Counted from the first letter of the stretch, positions 1 to 10,269 are shown. The stretch: 64,000 nucleotides of DNA from Betaproteobacteria bacterium (GCA_016195915.1 JACPYS010000023.1:1-64000); one strand, 5' to 3'. The notes: generated from the letters alone by a model not told the origin. Numbers and translations are program-made.

Positions 1-91
1 AACGCACTCGCTCCAGATAGGTGCCGCAGGCCCGCTCGTCGGGAAACATCTGCTGGAAGTCAAGCAAGGTTGTCGGAAAGCGCTTCGCCAC
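1..91 (-). CDS. IS1595-family transposase, N-terminus only
   Basis: Thirty codons read from a GTG at 91 and continue off the window edge. The visible product contains DFQQMFPDERACGTYLERVR, the typical opening of IS1595-family (zinc-ribbon) transposases, where a phenylalanine-rich 'FPDE..C..YL' segment precedes the WPxGFxCP zinc ribbon. The zinc ribbon and the DDE core would lie outside the window. The start codon is a guess because no clear ribosome binding site precedes it. Confidence 0.55.
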   Translation of the reverse strand, partial: MAKRFPTTLLDFQQMFPDERACGTYLERVR

Positions 92-144
92 GCCCGAACA
101 CTACCGGTAGGGGTCTTGGGCGTCAACCGGATAGGCATGGGTTG
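1..144 (-). mobile_element. End of an IS1595-like insertion sequence
   Basis: The window opens inside an insertion sequence whose transposase reads leftwards off the edge. The outer end is placed at about 135-144 because ccmG-like coding sequence starts abruptly at about 145 with no 5' part. The AT/GC-mixed stretch 105-140 would be the terminal region. The exact terminal repeat and any target duplication cannot be checked because the other end is outside the window. Confidence 0.55.
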
Positions 145-342
145 AACGAACTGGGTGATCCCTATACGCGCACTGGTGCGGACGTTTCCGGCCGGGTGGG
201 AATCGATTGGGGGGTTTACGGCGTGCCCGAGACCTATGTGATCGACCGCGACGGGCGTATTGCCCATAAGCATATCGGCGCGATGACCCCCGGGGTGCTG
301 CGCGAAACGATCATGCCGATCATCAACAAACTAAAGAAATGA
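145..342 (+). pseudogene. CcmG/DsbE-like thiol-disulfide oxidoreductase, 3' fragment
   Basis: The last roughly 65 residues of a CcmG/DsbE protein remain, recognised by GRVGIDWGVYGVPETYVIDR and the helical end MPIINKLKK. The thioredoxin-fold N-terminus with its WCxxC pair, signal anchor and start codon is missing. It is replaced by insertion-sequence DNA at about 135-145. The intact protein would reduce periplasmic apocytochrome or other thiols with electrons from the CcdA/DsbD membrane protein encoded next. Its stop overlaps the ccdA ATG (ATGA at 339-342), so the pair was an operon. Confidence 0.7.
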
Positions 343-1079
343 CCGAAGTCTCTGCATTCGCGTTGCTGTCGGCGTTCGGCGGCGGGATCGTCTCGTTCCT
401 GTCTCCGTGCGTCCTGCCCCTGGTTCCGGGCTATATCACCTATGTCGCGGGCGACGCGCTTTCGCACGGCCATCACGCGGACGAGCGCACGCAACGCCTT
501 TCGGTACTTGGGCTGAGCCTTTGTTTCGTGGCTGGATTCTCGACGGTATTCATTGCGCTCGGTGCAGGCGCAACCATGCTCGGGCAACTGCTGCTGCGCT
601 ACCGGTACGAGGCGAACGTCGTCGGAGGCATCATCGTGATCATTTTCGGCCTGTTCATGATCGGGATGCTGAATCTGCCCTGGCTGCAACGCGACCTGCG
701 CATCCACGCCCAAATCAAGGGAGCGCGCCCGCTCGGGGCGTATCTCATCGGACTGGCATTTGCGTTCGGCTGGACCCCATGCATCGGACCGGTGCTGGGC
801 GTGATACTTACGATCAGCGCGGTTGCGGCCACGGTTTCCAGCGGCATCACCCTGCTCGGCGCCTATTCGCTCGGGTTGGGGATCCCTTTCCTCGTGACGG
901 CGGTGTTCACGGGTGCGCTGCTGAAAAAGCTGAAGTCGATGCGGCGCATCGGGCGATGGCTGCAGATCGGCGCGGGAGCCGGGATGGTGATCATGGGGCT
1001 CGCCATGATGACGGGGATGCTTTCGGCGTTTGCTTTCTGGCTTCTCAACACCTTTCCGGCGTTCGCCGGTATCGGATAG
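339..1079 (+). CDS. CcdA/DsbD-type membrane thiol-electron transporter
   Basis: A 246-residue polytopic membrane protein of the CcdA/DsbD-transmembrane family. It carries electrons from cytoplasmic thioredoxin to periplasmic thiol proteins. The two redox cysteines sit in the expected symmetrical motifs SPCVLPLVPGY (near residue 25) and TPCIGPVLG (near residue 148). About six hydrophobic segments are visible, with a charged loop ADERTQR after the first. It starts in the ATGA overlap with the truncated ccmG-like gene, so it was co-translated with it. Here the next genes are copper chaperone and repressor genes, so a role in thiol maintenance under copper stress is possible (inference). Confidence 0.85.
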   Translation: MTEVSAFALLSAFGGGIVSFLSPCVLPLVPGYITYVAGDALSHGHHADERTQRLSVLGLSLCFVAGFSTVFIALGAGATMLGQLLLRYRYEANVVGGIIVIIFGLFMIGMLNLPWLQRDLRIHAQIKGARPLGAYLIGLAFAFGWTPCIGPVLGVILTISAVAATVSSGITLLGAYSLGLGIPFLVTAVFTGALLKKLKSMRRIGRWLQIGAGAGMVIMGLAMMTGMLSAFAFWLLNTFPAFAGIG

Positions 1080-1097
1080 CCGGCCGTCTCATCGGCA

Positions 1098-1295
1098 TTG
1101 CTGAAAATCTCTGGCATGACCTGCGGCGGTTGCGTGCGCAGCGTCAGCAACCTGCTTAACGCCGTGGACGGTGTAGCGAAGGCCGAGGTATCGCTGGACA
1201 AGCAATGCGCCGTGGTGGACTACGATGCGGCGAAGCTCAACCAGGACCAGCTCAAGCACTCGATTCACGAGGTGGGGTATGAAGTCGCGGGCTGA
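1098..1295 (+). CDS. Heavy-metal-associated (HMA) domain copper chaperone
   Basis: A 65-residue single-domain HMA protein of CopZ type that would carry Cu(I) in the cytoplasm. The metal-binding loop is GMTCGGCVRSV, with the MxCxxC motif at the end of beta strand 1. The rest follows the ferredoxin-like beta-alpha-beta-beta-alpha-beta pattern and ends in HEVGYEVAG. The only plausible start is TTG at 1098; the first ATG in frame is already inside the metal loop. It lies 18 nt after ccdA and overlaps the csoR-like gene by 17 nt. Confidence 0.8.
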   Translation: MLKISGMTCGGCVRSVSNLLNAVDGVAKAEVSLDKQCAVVDYDAAKLNQDQLKHSIHEVGYEVAG

Positions 1296-1596
1296 CGCGA
1301 AGAAGGGCGAGCATCACTCGCACCATTCGGTCGTGCAGCCCAACAAGTCGGCCCTCCTAAAACGCCTGAACAGAATTGAAGGGCAGGCCCGAGGTGTAGC
1401 GAAGATGGTCGAGGACGACCGCTATTGCGTCGACATCCTGACGCAGATCGCAGCGATTCAGTCCGCGCTTGACGCGCTCGCCATGCAACTGCTCGCGAGC
1501 CACACCAACGGCTGTGTCCGGTCCGCGATCAAGTCAGGCGACGGGGACGCGGCAGTGGATGAACTGATGAGCCTGGTAAAGCGTTTCGCCCGTTAG
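1279..1596 (+). CDS. CsoR/RcnR-family metal-sensing repressor
   Basis: A 105-residue all-helical DUF156 repressor. The recognisable core is LLKRLNRIEGQARGVAKM followed by a Cys (RYCVDI), a His (ASHTNG) and a Cys two residues later (GCV). That is the Cys-His-Cys ligand set of copper-sensing CsoR. The ATG at 1279 lies inside the upstream chaperone gene, giving a 17-nt overlap and translational coupling; a longer reading from 1225 would only add out-of-family residues. The N-terminus is His-rich (GEHHSHHS), which may add metal affinity. Known CsoR proteins repress copper-export genes and release DNA on Cu(I). Confidence 0.85.
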   Translation: MKSRADAKKGEHHSHHSVVQPNKSALLKRLNRIEGQARGVAKMVEDDRYCVDILTQIAAIQSALDALAMQLLASHTNGCVRSAIKSGDGDAAVDELMSLVKRFAR

Positions 1597-2039
1597 CGAG
1601 CATAGTGGGCGAAAACCCGATAACTGCCATCGGCAAGCACGAGGAAAACATCGTATGGGGCACCTCTGTCACTGTCCATGCCGGGCGATCCGGGCGGCAT
1701 GCCGGGCACGGCAAGCCCGCGTGCCTTCGGTCGTTCAGCAAGCAGGCGCTTGATTTCGCGGGCAGGCACATGCCCTTCCACAACGTATCCTTCGACGAGC
1801 GCAGTATGGCAACTGCCGAGCGCGGCGGGGACTCCGTAACGTGCGCGGTAAATCTCCGTATCCTGCACATCTTCAGACTTCGCACGGAAGCCATTCGCCC
1901 GCAGATGATTCATCCACGAGCCACAGCAGCCTCAGGTGGGGCTTTTGTATACCGTGACGGAGGGTTCGGCCGCAAAGGCAGGGCGCGCGGCTCCCATCGA
2001 AGTCACCAGAACCGCTAGAAGAAAACTCCGTCGCTTCAT
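1593..2039 (-). CDS. DUF411 periplasmic metal-binding protein with in-frame UGA at the CGCC motif
   Basis: Read through one UGA codon, this is a full 148-residue DUF411 protein. It has a signal peptide (about residues 1-24, ending PAFAAEP), a thioredoxin-like start VTVYKSPT, then UGA at codon 36 (1932-1934), then GCCGSWMNHLRANGF. The family core LGSCHTALVEGYVVEGHVP and GLAVPGMPPGSPGM follows. The UGA replaces the first Cys of the family C-G-C-C motif. The ATG at 2039 has an AAGGAG ribosome binding site 9 nt upstream. No frameshift is needed on either side and the frame is otherwise clean. Either UGA encodes selenocysteine (see the hairpin just downstream) or the gene carries a recent nonsense change. 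Without read-through, only a 106-residue ORF starting at 1913 is open. It converges on csoR, overlapping by 4 nt, consistent with a copper-handling locus. Confidence 0.75.
1897..1934 (-). promoter_or_regulatory. Hairpin directly after the in-frame UGA, bSECIS-like
   Basis: On the minus strand the UGA is at 1934-1932. Ten nucleotides later begins an 11-bp stem: arm 1921-1911 (GCTCGTGGATG) pairs with arm 1907-1897 (CATCTGCGGGC) around an AAT loop. Three pairs are G-U and none is mismatched. If the top G-C pair opens, the loop begins with G and lies about 21 nt from the UGA. That fits the published bacterial SECIS description of a short stem-loop with a G at the start of its apical loop, about 16-37 nt from the UGA. 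Folding energy was not computed. Confidence 0.45.
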
Positions 2040-2192
2040 CGCGTGTGCTCCTTGATTCAGTTATCAGTCGAACCCTACGATAATCGCGGCGCGTTGGCTC
2101 GGTCTTGACGTGAATCAAACGAACGCAACCACACCCGTCGCAATCCTGCCGGAGCCTGGATCAACCCCGGCGGCGAAAGTTCAGGGGGTTCT

Positions 2193-2831
2193 TCATGCGG
2201 ATTGCTTCATGACATGTTTCCCGGCACCCAGCATCCCGCGCTCGACGACGAATCGCGCGACCGCCTCCAGTCCCTGCCCGGTCTTCAGATTGGTGAACAC
2301 AAACGGCCGCGCACCGCGCATCTTCTTCGCGTCGCGCGCCATCACTTCGAGCGAAGCGCCGACCATCGGCGCGAGATCGATTTTGTTGATCACCAACAGG
2401 TCCGACTTGGTGATGCCGGGGCCGCCCTTCCTCGGGATCTTGTCGCCCGCGGCGACGTCGATCACGTAGATCGTCAGATCGGAAAGTTCCGGGCTGAAGG
2501 TCGCGGCGAGGTTGTCGCCGCCCGATTCAACGAACACGAGATCGAGATCCGCAAACCGCTCCTGCAGGATGCCGACCGCCTCGATGTTGATCGATGCGTC
2601 CTCGCGGATGGCGGTGTGCGGACATCCGCCGGTTTCCACGCCGAGGATGCGCTCCGGTGCGAGCGCCTCGTGCTCGACCAGGAACGCCGCGTCCTCCTGC
2701 GTGTAGATGTCGTTGGTGACGACCGCGATTTCGTAGTCGTCGCGCAGGCGCTTGCACAGCGCGAGCGTCAGCGCCGTCTTGCCGGAGCCGACCGGCCCGC
2801 CGATGCCCACGCGCAGCGCACGCCCGCTCAT
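2193..2831 (-). CDS. Urease accessory GTPase UreG
   Basis: A 212-residue SIMIBI-class GTPase that powers nickel insertion into apo-urease as part of the UreDFG complex. The P-loop is [11 protein letters not shown] near residue 11. The nickel-binding CPH motif is in [15 protein letters not shown], Switch/Walker B lies in [14 protein letters not shown], and the guanine-specificity motif is NKID. The length equals the usual size. The start overlaps the end of ureF (2828-2831, ATGA). It is the last gene of the ureABCEFG block. Almost no space separates it from the DUF411 promoter region, and I see no terminator hairpin. Confidence 0.95.
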   Translation of the reverse strand: MSGRALRVGIGGPVGSGKTALTLALCKRLRDDYEIAVVTNDIYTQEDAAFLVEHEALAPERILGVETGGCPHTAIREDASINIEAVGILQERFADLDLVFVESGGDNLAATFSPELSDLTIYVIDVAAGDKIPRKGGPGITKSDLLVINKIDLAPMVGASLEVMARDAKKMRGARPFVFTNLKTGQGLEAVARFVVERGMLGAGKHVMKQSA

Positions 2832-3526
2832 GAACGAAACAGCCGCGCGTATTGCGTTTCATGCCGGCAACTCGCGATTGCGAGCCCGAACGCGAGGCTG
2901 CCGATGTCATCGTCCTTCAGCGCGAACGCCTGATCGAGCGCCTGCGGCAGCGCGGCGGTGATGCGCGCGAGGATCTCCTGGGCCGCGCTCTGTCCGAGCG
3001 GCACCAGCTTCACCGCGGCAATCGCCTGATTTTCCGCCCAGGAAAACAGATAGCCGGTGAGCCCCGCGCGCGGCGCGATGCGCCACGCCGATGCCGCGCA
3101 GGCAAACGCGGCCGGAAACGCGGGTACCTCCAGTGACGCGAGCAACGCACGCGGCGTTTCGGGCAGCTCGCCGGAACGCTCGAGCAGCGCGGCCAGCGAG
3201 CGGCCCATCTGGAGGGTCTCCGCCCGAAATTCCGCCGTCTCGCGTGCGGCCAGGAAGAATTCATTCCAGCGGGCGAGCGCTTCGGCGTCGCCTGCTTCAC
3301 ATGCCGCGTACAGCCGCAACCATACCGGTGCTTCGCAACGCACGATGCTCACGGCGAGCGCATCGGCGATCCAGTCGCCCGCGGTGGCGGCGTCGCGCAC
3401 GGTGCCCGACTCGACGGCCCACTCGAGCGCCTGCGAATAGCTGTAAGCGCCCACCGGCAGCGCCGGGCTCGCCAGCCGCAGGAGCCGCGCAAGCGCGATG
3501 TCCGTGTCAGTGGCGATGCTTGCCAT
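2828..3526 (-). CDS. Urease accessory protein UreF
   Basis: A 232-residue all-helical UreF, the scaffold that recruits UreG to UreD on apo-urease. The family opening [18 protein letters not shown] and the later [13 protein letters not shown] are clear. The frame is open upstream to 3673, but that extension is arginine/threonine-rich antisense of the UreE histidine tail. The ATG at 3526 (MASIATDTD) is therefore chosen. It overlaps ureE by 20 nt and ureG by 4 nt. Confidence 0.9.
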   Translation of the reverse strand: MASIATDTDIALARLLRLASPALPVGAYSYSQALEWAVESGTVRDAATAGDWIADALAVSIVRCEAPVWLRLYAACEAGDAEALARWNEFFLAARETAEFRAETLQMGRSLAALLERSGELPETPRALLASLEVPAFPAAFACAASAWRIAPRAGLTGYLFSWAENQAIAAVKLVPLGQSAAQEILARITAALPQALDQAFALKDDDIGSLAFGLAIASCRHETQYARLFRS

Positions 3527-4100
3527 GGGCGTGAGCATGGGGATGGTCGTGATCGCAGTGCTCGTGGTCCGCGTGATCGTGACCCGCGTGATCCGGCCGC
3601 GCCGGCTCGCCGAACTGATGGATGATGCCGCCGTGCGTCGGCGGCGCATCGTGATGATGCGCATGTCCGCCATAGGCGCCGGGCTCCGGCTCGAACGGCG
3701 CTTCCAGTGCCTTCACGTTCAGCCCGAGTCCCTCGAGCATTTTCGCGAGGACGTGATCTGCACTGATGCGCAGCCAGCCCGCGCCAAGCTGGATCGCGAC
3801 ATGGCGGTTGCCGAGGTGGTAGGCGGCGCGCGCAAGCTCGAGCGGGTCCGCGCAATCGGCCTGCAGCACCCGCTCGGGCTGCGCCACCACCTCGATCACG
3901 CGGCCGTCGGAGGCAACCAGCAGGTCGCCGCCGCGCAGCATCTCGCCGGGCGGCAGAATCAGTCCGACTTCTTCACCCGAAACCAGCTGCGCGCGCAAGC
4001 GGCTTTTCTCGCGCGACTCGTAGGGCAAGCGCAACTGCCCGCCGATCTTGATCCGGTACGCCTCGCGCCGGACCTTGAGCTTCGACTTGATCTCGAGCAT
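3507..4100 (-). CDS. Urease nickel metallochaperone UreE
   Basis: A 197-residue UreE that delivers Ni(II) to the UreG/urease complex. It begins [10 protein letters not shown], with a peptide-binding N-domain, then a nickel-binding C-domain containing [20 protein letters not shown]. The tail is very rich in histidine (HAHHHD..., [15 protein letters not shown]), as in enteric and betaproteobacterial UreE. The ATG at 4100 is only 1 nt from the ureC stop at 4102. A longer in-frame reading to 4196 lies inside ureC and is not family-like. Confidence 0.92.
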   Translation of the reverse strand: MLEIKSKLKVRREAYRIKIGGQLRLPYESREKSRLRAQLVSGEEVGLILPPGEMLRGGDLLVASDGRVIEVVAQPERVLQADCADPLELARAAYHLGNRHVAIQLGAGWLRISADHVLAKMLEGLGLNVKALEAPFEPEPGAYGGHAHHHDAPPTHGGIIHQFGEPARPDHAGHDHADHEHCDHDHPHAHAHGKHRH

Positions 4101-4101
4101 T

Positions 4102-5804
<1,703 letters not shown>

Positions 5805-5808
<4 letters not shown>

Positions 5809-6125
5809 TTGGAACTCCCCTTGAGTTTTCCCATCACCAGAGCGCGCAGGCCGTACACCGCGCGCGCTCCTGCAAGGGCCACCAGCTCGACGGTTCGCTC
5901 CTGTCCTGGTTCGAATCGCACCGCGGTACCCGCCGAAATGTCGAGGCGAAAGCCGTACGCCTTCTTTCGGTCGAAAGCGAGGGCGGCATTGGTTTCGTAG
6001 AAGTGATAGTGCGAGCCGACCTGGATCGGACGGTCGCCCGTGTTGGCGACCTTGAGCTTGACCGTCTTTCTTCCCTTGTTCAGCTCGATCTCGCCTGCGC
6101 GAGGAATGATTTCGCCGGGGATCAT
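5805..6125 (-). CDS. Urease beta subunit UreB
   Basis: A 106-residue small structural subunit with the usual opening [16 protein letters not shown]. The core [17 protein letters not shown] is conserved and supports the active-site flap of UreC. It lies 4 nt after ureA and overlaps ureC by 4 nt, so the three structural subunits are translated together. Separate gamma and beta genes (not fused as in Helicobacter) fit a proteobacterial urease. Confidence 0.95.
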
Positions 6126-6129
6126 CGGA

Positions 6130-6432
6130 TCACCTGATCGGTTGGTGGACGGTGACGAGCTTGGTGCCGTCGGGGAAGGTCGCCTCGACCTGGATCTCCG
6201 GAATCATCTCCGCGACTCCGTCCATCACCTCGTCGCGCTTGAGCAGCGTGGCTCCGAAGCTCATGAGTTCGGCGACCATTTTCCCGTCGCGCGCGCCTTC
6301 CATGATCGCCGCGCTGATGTAGGCAACCGCCTCCGGGTAATTGAGCTTCAAGCCACGGCCTTTTCGCCGCTCGGCAAGCAACGCCGCGGTAAATACGAGC
6401 AGCTTGTCTTTTTCTCGCGGGGTCAGTTCCAT
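6130..6432 (-). CDS. Urease gamma subunit UreA
   Basis: A 100-residue gamma subunit, [14 protein letters not shown]..., ending [15 protein letters not shown], the standard UreA length and motifs. The start at 6432 is preceded by a GGAAGGA ribosome binding site. The frame is open further upstream, but those residues match nothing in the family. The gene is the first of ureABCEFG. Upstream on the same strand is a GntR regulator ending at 6570 rather than the usual ureD, so transcription may come from the regulator promoter or from the 137-nt gap. Confidence 0.95.
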   Translation of the reverse strand: MELTPREKDKLLVFTAALLAERRKGRGLKLNYPEAVAYISAAIMEGARDGKMVAELMSFGATLLKRDEVMDGVAEMIPEIQVEATFPDGTKLVTVHQPIR

Positions 6433-6569
6433 GACTTGTCCTTCCTCAAGGGCAAGAATAGCAGCAAGATCGATGCCGGACTGGAAGCGGATTGTGCCTC
6501 TGCCAGAAATAGGATTTTGCACCAAAACAGGGCCATGCCGGGCCGCGCGCACCTGGCGCGCGCAATAAT

Positions 6570-7307
6570 TCAAGCGAGCGCCGCTTCCAGGTCGAGCGGG
6601 GCTAACTGCTCAGTATGGAGATCGAGCCCCCGTTCAACGTGATTCAGGTGCTCGATCATGAGTCGCACCGCCCGCGCGCGGTCCCCTGCAGCGACGGCAT
6701 CCACGATCTCTTCGTGCTCGTCGCTGCGGCAATGGGGGACCGCGGGCGCATCGTAGAGCGCGATGATCAGGCAGGTCACCAAAGTCAGCTCGCGCATGGT
6801 CCGGGCGAGGATCGCGTTACCCGCCATCTCTGCCATGAGGACGTGGAATTCCCCGGAGAGCCGCACGATCGCCTGCTTGTCTCCGGCGGCGCGCGCGCGC
6901 TTCTCCGCCTGGGCGTGCTGGCGTAACCGCGTCACGCCCGTGCGCCCGGCCACCTCGATGAACCGCGAAACGATGGCCGGCTCGATCAGGCGCCGCGCTT
7001 CGAAGATGTCGCGCGCTTCGTCCACCGTGGGCCTGGCGACAAAAGCGCCGCGGTTCGGCTCGAGCGTGACCAGCCGCTCGTGCGCCAGACGCGGCAGCAC
7101 GCGGCGGATGCGCGCGCGGCTCACGCCGAAAATGCCCGCCAGCCGGTCCTCCCCGAGCTTCGTTCCCGGCGGCAGCCGGTGCTCGAAGATCGCGGCCAAC
7201 AGGCGCGTGTATATCGCGTCCTCGGTCCGGTCAGCGCCGGTTGCGGCTGGCTTGGTTCTTGCGCTGGCTGGTTTGATTTTCGGCATCCCGGTGCGGCCCG
7301 TGCTCAT
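6570..7307 (-). CDS. GntR-family (FadR/FCD) transcriptional regulator
   Basis: A 245-residue regulator. The N-terminal winged helix spans about residues 30-95 ([20 protein letters not shown], then FVARPTVDE). The C-terminal all-helical FCD ligand domain contains the metal/ligand residues [11 protein letters not shown] and [15 protein letters not shown]. It is divergent from the TRAP/hydantoinase operon that starts at 7444, so it most likely controls that operon in response to the transported compound or a product (inference). It reads toward ureA on the same strand, so it could share transcripts with urease. Palindromes in the divergent gap are candidate operators. Confidence 0.85.
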   Translation of the reverse strand: MSTGRTGMPKIKPASARTKPAATGADRTEDAIYTRLLAAIFEHRLPPGTKLGEDRLAGIFGVSRARIRRVLPRLAHERLVTLEPNRGAFVARPTVDEARDIFEARRLIEPAIVSRFIEVAGRTGVTRLRQHAQAEKRARAAGDKQAIVRLSGEFHVLMAEMAGNAILARTMRELTLVTCLIIALYDAPAVPHCRSDEHEEIVDAVAAGDRARAVRLMIEHLNHVERGLDLHTEQLAPLDLEAALA

Positions 7308-7331
7308 GGTAAGCGACGTCGATCAGGTTAA

Positions 7332-7362
7332 GTGTACACAATTTTCGTTGTTTTGGCGCCAA
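7332..7362. promoter_or_regulatory. Two palindromes between gntR and the TRAP operon
   Basis: The 136-nt gap between the divergent genes holds GTGTACAC at 7332-7339 and TTGGCGCCAA at 7353-7362, both perfect palindromes. The first resembles the GT...AC dyads bound by FCD-type GntR proteins. Their centres are about 22 bp apart, roughly two helical turns. The assignment as operators is inference; no promoter hexamers were identified with confidence. Confidence 0.4.
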
Positions 7363-7443
7363 TTTAGTGTAGCATTGCCCACAATTTATCTTCGGATCGG
7401 ATTTGCCGGCCCGGCAGGCAGGGCGTTTTCACAGGGGAAATAC

Positions 7444-8439
7444 ATGAACTACCGATTTTTTCTCGCAGCCGCCGCACAATCGCTCATGCTTTTTCTCTGC
7501 GCACCCGTCCTGGCGCAGGAAAAGATCCGCGTTGCGGGCAATTTCGCGACCGAACATTCCAGTTCCATCGCCATGGAGCAGGTGTTCAAGAAGGAGCTTG
7601 CGCGGGTGAGCAACAATCAGATGGGCGTGGACATCTTTCCCGCGATGCAGCTCGGCGGCGCGAAGGAAAACGTCGACGCGGTTCGCTCCGGCGCTTTGTT
7701 CATGACCTGGGTCGGCGCCGCGTTCCTTACGCGCATCGTTCCCGAACTCGAGGCGGTCAGCCTGCCCTTCCTGTTTCCTTCGCGTGACGCCGCTTTCAGG
7801 GTCACCGATGGCCCCGTCGGACAACTGCTCGACCAGAAGCTCGGCGACAAGGGCTTCATTTCTCTCGGGTGGATGGAACTCGGTTCCCGTCACGTCACCA
7901 ACAGCAAGCGCGCGATCCGCGGCCTGGCAGACCTGAAAGGGCTGAAGATCCGGATGCAGCCGAACGAGACGCACCTGGCGAGCTTTCGTGCGCTGGGCGC
8001 CAATCCGGTCGCCATGGACGTGAAAGAGCTGTACTCGGCGCTGGAGCAGGGGGTGGTCGACGGACAGGAAAATCCGTACGCGATCATCCTCACCAACCGT
8101 TACGGGGAAGTGCAGAAGTACGTTTCCAATACCGGCCATTTTTTCGACTTCATCGCCGTCGTCGCCAATCGCAAGCAATTCCAGGCGATGAAACCGGAGA
8201 TGCAGAAGGCGATCCGCGGCGCGATGACCCTCGCCATCGAGCATCAGCGCAAGCTCGCGGTCGAGCTCGACACGAAGGCGCTCGAGGAACTCAAGAAGAA
8301 GATGCAATACGACGCGCTCACGCCGCAAGCGGTCGAGGAACTGCGCAAAGCCTCCGCGTCGGTGGTGGATACGGTGAAGAAGCGCGCTGGCGCCGAACTG
8401 GTGGACCGCGTGATCGCCGAAGTCGCAAAGTCCCGGTAG
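7444..8439 (+). CDS. TRAP transporter periplasmic solute receptor (DctP type)
   Basis: A 331-residue DctP-family binding protein. The signal peptide ends near residue 24 (APVLAQEKI). The family ligand-binding stretch LKIRMQPNETH...LGANPVAMDVKELYSALEQG is present; the Arg in this block usually holds a carboxylate. QGVVDGQENPYAI is also typical. The ATG at 7444 has an AGGGGA site 5 nt upstream. It is the first gene of the operon dctP-dctQ-dctM-racemase-hydantoinase. The solute is unknown; the neighbours suggest an organic acid carrying an amide or ureido group. Confidence 0.88.
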   Translation: MNYRFFLAAAAQSLMLFLCAPVLAQEKIRVAGNFATEHSSSIAMEQVFKKELARVSNNQMGVDIFPAMQLGGAKENVDAVRSGALFMTWVGAAFLTRIVPELEAVSLPFLFPSRDAAFRVTDGPVGQLLDQKLGDKGFISLGWMELGSRHVTNSKRAIRGLADLKGLKIRMQPNETHLASFRALGANPVAMDVKELYSALEQGVVDGQENPYAIILTNRYGEVQKYVSNTGHFFDFIAVVANRKQFQAMKPEMQKAIRGAMTLAIEHQRKLAVELDTKALEELKKKMQYDALTPQAVEELRKASASVVDTVKKRAGAELVDRVIAEVAKSR

Positions 8440-8465
8440 GCGCAGACGCGCATTTCGCCCTGGTG

Positions 8466-8972
8466 ATGAGCGGAGCCACCGCCCCGATCGCGCTGCGCGC
8501 GCTCGGCTGGCTTGACCAGGCCGCGCGCGTCACGATCGTTGCCACGCTTTCGGGCATGGTGGTCGTGGTGTCGGCGCAGGTGGCATTGCGTTACGGCCTC
8601 AACACGTCGCTCGACTGGGGAGAGGACATTGCCCGGATGCTGTTCGTCTGGTCGATTTTTCTCGCGCTGCCGCTCGGAGTGAATTCAGGGGCGCACATCG
8701 GCATCGAACTGCTGGTGTGCAGATTACCGGACGCAGCCCAGCGCTGGCTGACCCGCCTGACTGCCGCGCTCGCCTGCGCGCTGATGGCCGTGGTGGCCTA
8801 TCAGGCTGGCGTGCTGGTGCTCGATCAATGGGACGAAAACCTGCCTACGCTCGAGGTCTCCGCGGCGCTGTTCATGGTGCCGGTGTGCATCGGCGCAGCG
8901 CACAGCGTGCTGCACCTGCTGCGCCTGGTCGGATCCGGTGTCGCGCCGAAGCAGCAAGGCAGCGCTGAATGA
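8466..8972 (+). CDS. TRAP transporter small permease (DctQ type)
   Basis: A 168-residue small membrane subunit with four hydrophobic segments. The family signature SLDWGEDIARMLFVWSIF appears in the middle. The ATG at 8466 is preferred; a GTG lies one codon before it. It overlaps the large permease gene by 4 nt (ATGA at 8969-8972). Confidence 0.85.
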   Translation: MSGATAPIALRALGWLDQAARVTIVATLSGMVVVVSAQVALRYGLNTSLDWGEDIARMLFVWSIFLALPLGVNSGAHIGIELLVCRLPDAAQRWLTRLTAALACALMAVVAYQAGVLVLDQWDENLPTLEVSAALFMVPVCIGAAHSVLHLLRLVGSGVAPKQQGSAE

Positions 8973-10249
8973 GCGCGGGCATCATTGTTCTATTCCTGTT
9001 GCTCGCGACGCTCGGCATGCCGATCGCTTTCGCGCTCGGCGCGGCTGCGCTGGGCGCAGTCATGCTCTCGGACATCGAGTTCAACATGCTCCCGCAGCGC
9101 ATGATGCACTCGGTGAATTCCTTTCCTCTGATGGCGATCCCGTTTTTCATGCTTGCCGGCGAGCTGATGATCAAGGCGGGCATCGTCGAGCGCCTGATCG
9201 ACCTCGCGAACTCGATCGTCGGGCGCGTCAAGGGCGGCCTCGCCCATGTCACCATGCTCTCGGGCGCGGGGCTGGCGACCGTTTCGGGTACTGCCGCGTC
9301 GGATGCGAGCGCCCTTTCGACGATTCTGGTGCCCGCGCTGACCAAGGCCTACGACCGCGGCTTTGCCACGGCAATCGTCGCGGCGGCCGCCAATCTCGGG
9401 CCGATCATCCCGCCGAGTGCGGCGATGATCGTATACGCCTTCATGGCGGGCTCGACGGTATCGGTCGGCGGCATGTTCATGGCCGGAGTCGTGCCAGGAT
9501 TGATCATCACGGCCGGATTCATGTTGCTGTGCACGTGGACTGCGGCGCGGCGCGGCTGGAGCGCAACGGGCGAGCCATTCCGACTCGCCAAAGTTCTCGA
9601 ACAGTTCAGGCGCTCGTTCGTGATATTCCTGATGCCCGTCATCGTGATCGGCGGCATCGTGGGCGGTGCGTTCACGGCCACCGAGGGCTCCGCGATCGCC
9701 GTCGTGTATGCGCTCGTCGTGGGACTCTTCGTGACCCGGCGCCTGAAGATCTCCGACCTGCCTGGGGCGCTGGTGCGAGCGGCGATCACGAGTGCCATGG
9801 TCGGCGCCCTGATCGCCTTCGCCTCGGCGGTAACGTTCCTGCTCACGGTGGACCTGCTGCCGCAGAAACTTGCGCTGTTGCTGCAGGCGATCACGTCCAA
9901 TCCGCTCGCGTTCAACCTGCTGGTTGCCGCGCTTCTGTTCGTGGTCGGCATGTTCATGGAGTCGAACGCCGCCTACATCATGCTGGTGCCGCTGCTGCAT
10001 CCGATTGCGCTTCAGTACGGCCTCGACCCGCTGCACTTCGGCTTTCTGTTCGTGCTGAACCTGGTGATCGGCATGCTCACCCCACCTGTCGGCGTGGTCC
10101 TGTTCGTGGTCTGCGGAGTGACGGGCGTGCCGATGCGCGAACTGGTCCGCAGCCTCTGGCCTTTCATCGCGCTGATGTACGGCGTGCTGCTGCTTTGCAT
10201 GCTGTACCCGCCGCTCGTCACCGCGCTGCCGCGCGCGCTCGGTTACTGA
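8969..10249 (+). CDS. TRAP transporter large permease (DctM type)
   Basis: A 426-residue polytopic permease that forms the Na+-coupled translocation unit with the small subunit. Recognisable blocks are FPLMAIPFFMLAGELMIKAG, SGTAASDASAL and AANLGPIIPPSAAMIVYAF, and near the end GMLTPPVGVVLFVVCG. The length is standard. Its start overlaps the dctQ stop, and the racemase-family gene begins 20 nt after it. Confidence 0.9.
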   Translation: MSAGIIVLFLLLATLGMPIAFALGAAALGAVMLSDIEFNMLPQRMMHSVNSFPLMAIPFFMLAGELMIKAGIVERLIDLANSIVGRVKGGLAHVTMLSGAGLATVSGTAASDASALSTILVPALTKAYDRGFATAIVAAAANLGPIIPPSAAMIVYAFMAGSTVSVGGMFMAGVVPGLIITAGFMLLCTWTAARRGWSATGEPFRLAKVLEQFRRSFVIFLMPVIVIGGIVGGAFTATEGSAIAVVYALVVGLFVTRRLKISDLPGALVRAAITSAMVGALIAFASAVTFLLTVDLLPQKLALLLQAITSNPLAFNLLVAALLFVVGMFMESNAAYIMLVPLLHPIALQYGLDPLHFGFLFVLNLVIGMLTPPVGVVLFVVCGVTGVPMRELVRSLWPFIALMYGVLLLCMLYPPLVTALPRALGY

Positions 10250-10269
10250 AAAGACGGAGACTCGATTCA

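Noticed and set aside
1593-1913. Treating the DUF411 gene as a 106-residue protein starting at 1913
   Set aside because: It would lack the signal peptide and the metal-binding motif, and the better ribosome binding site lies before 2039.
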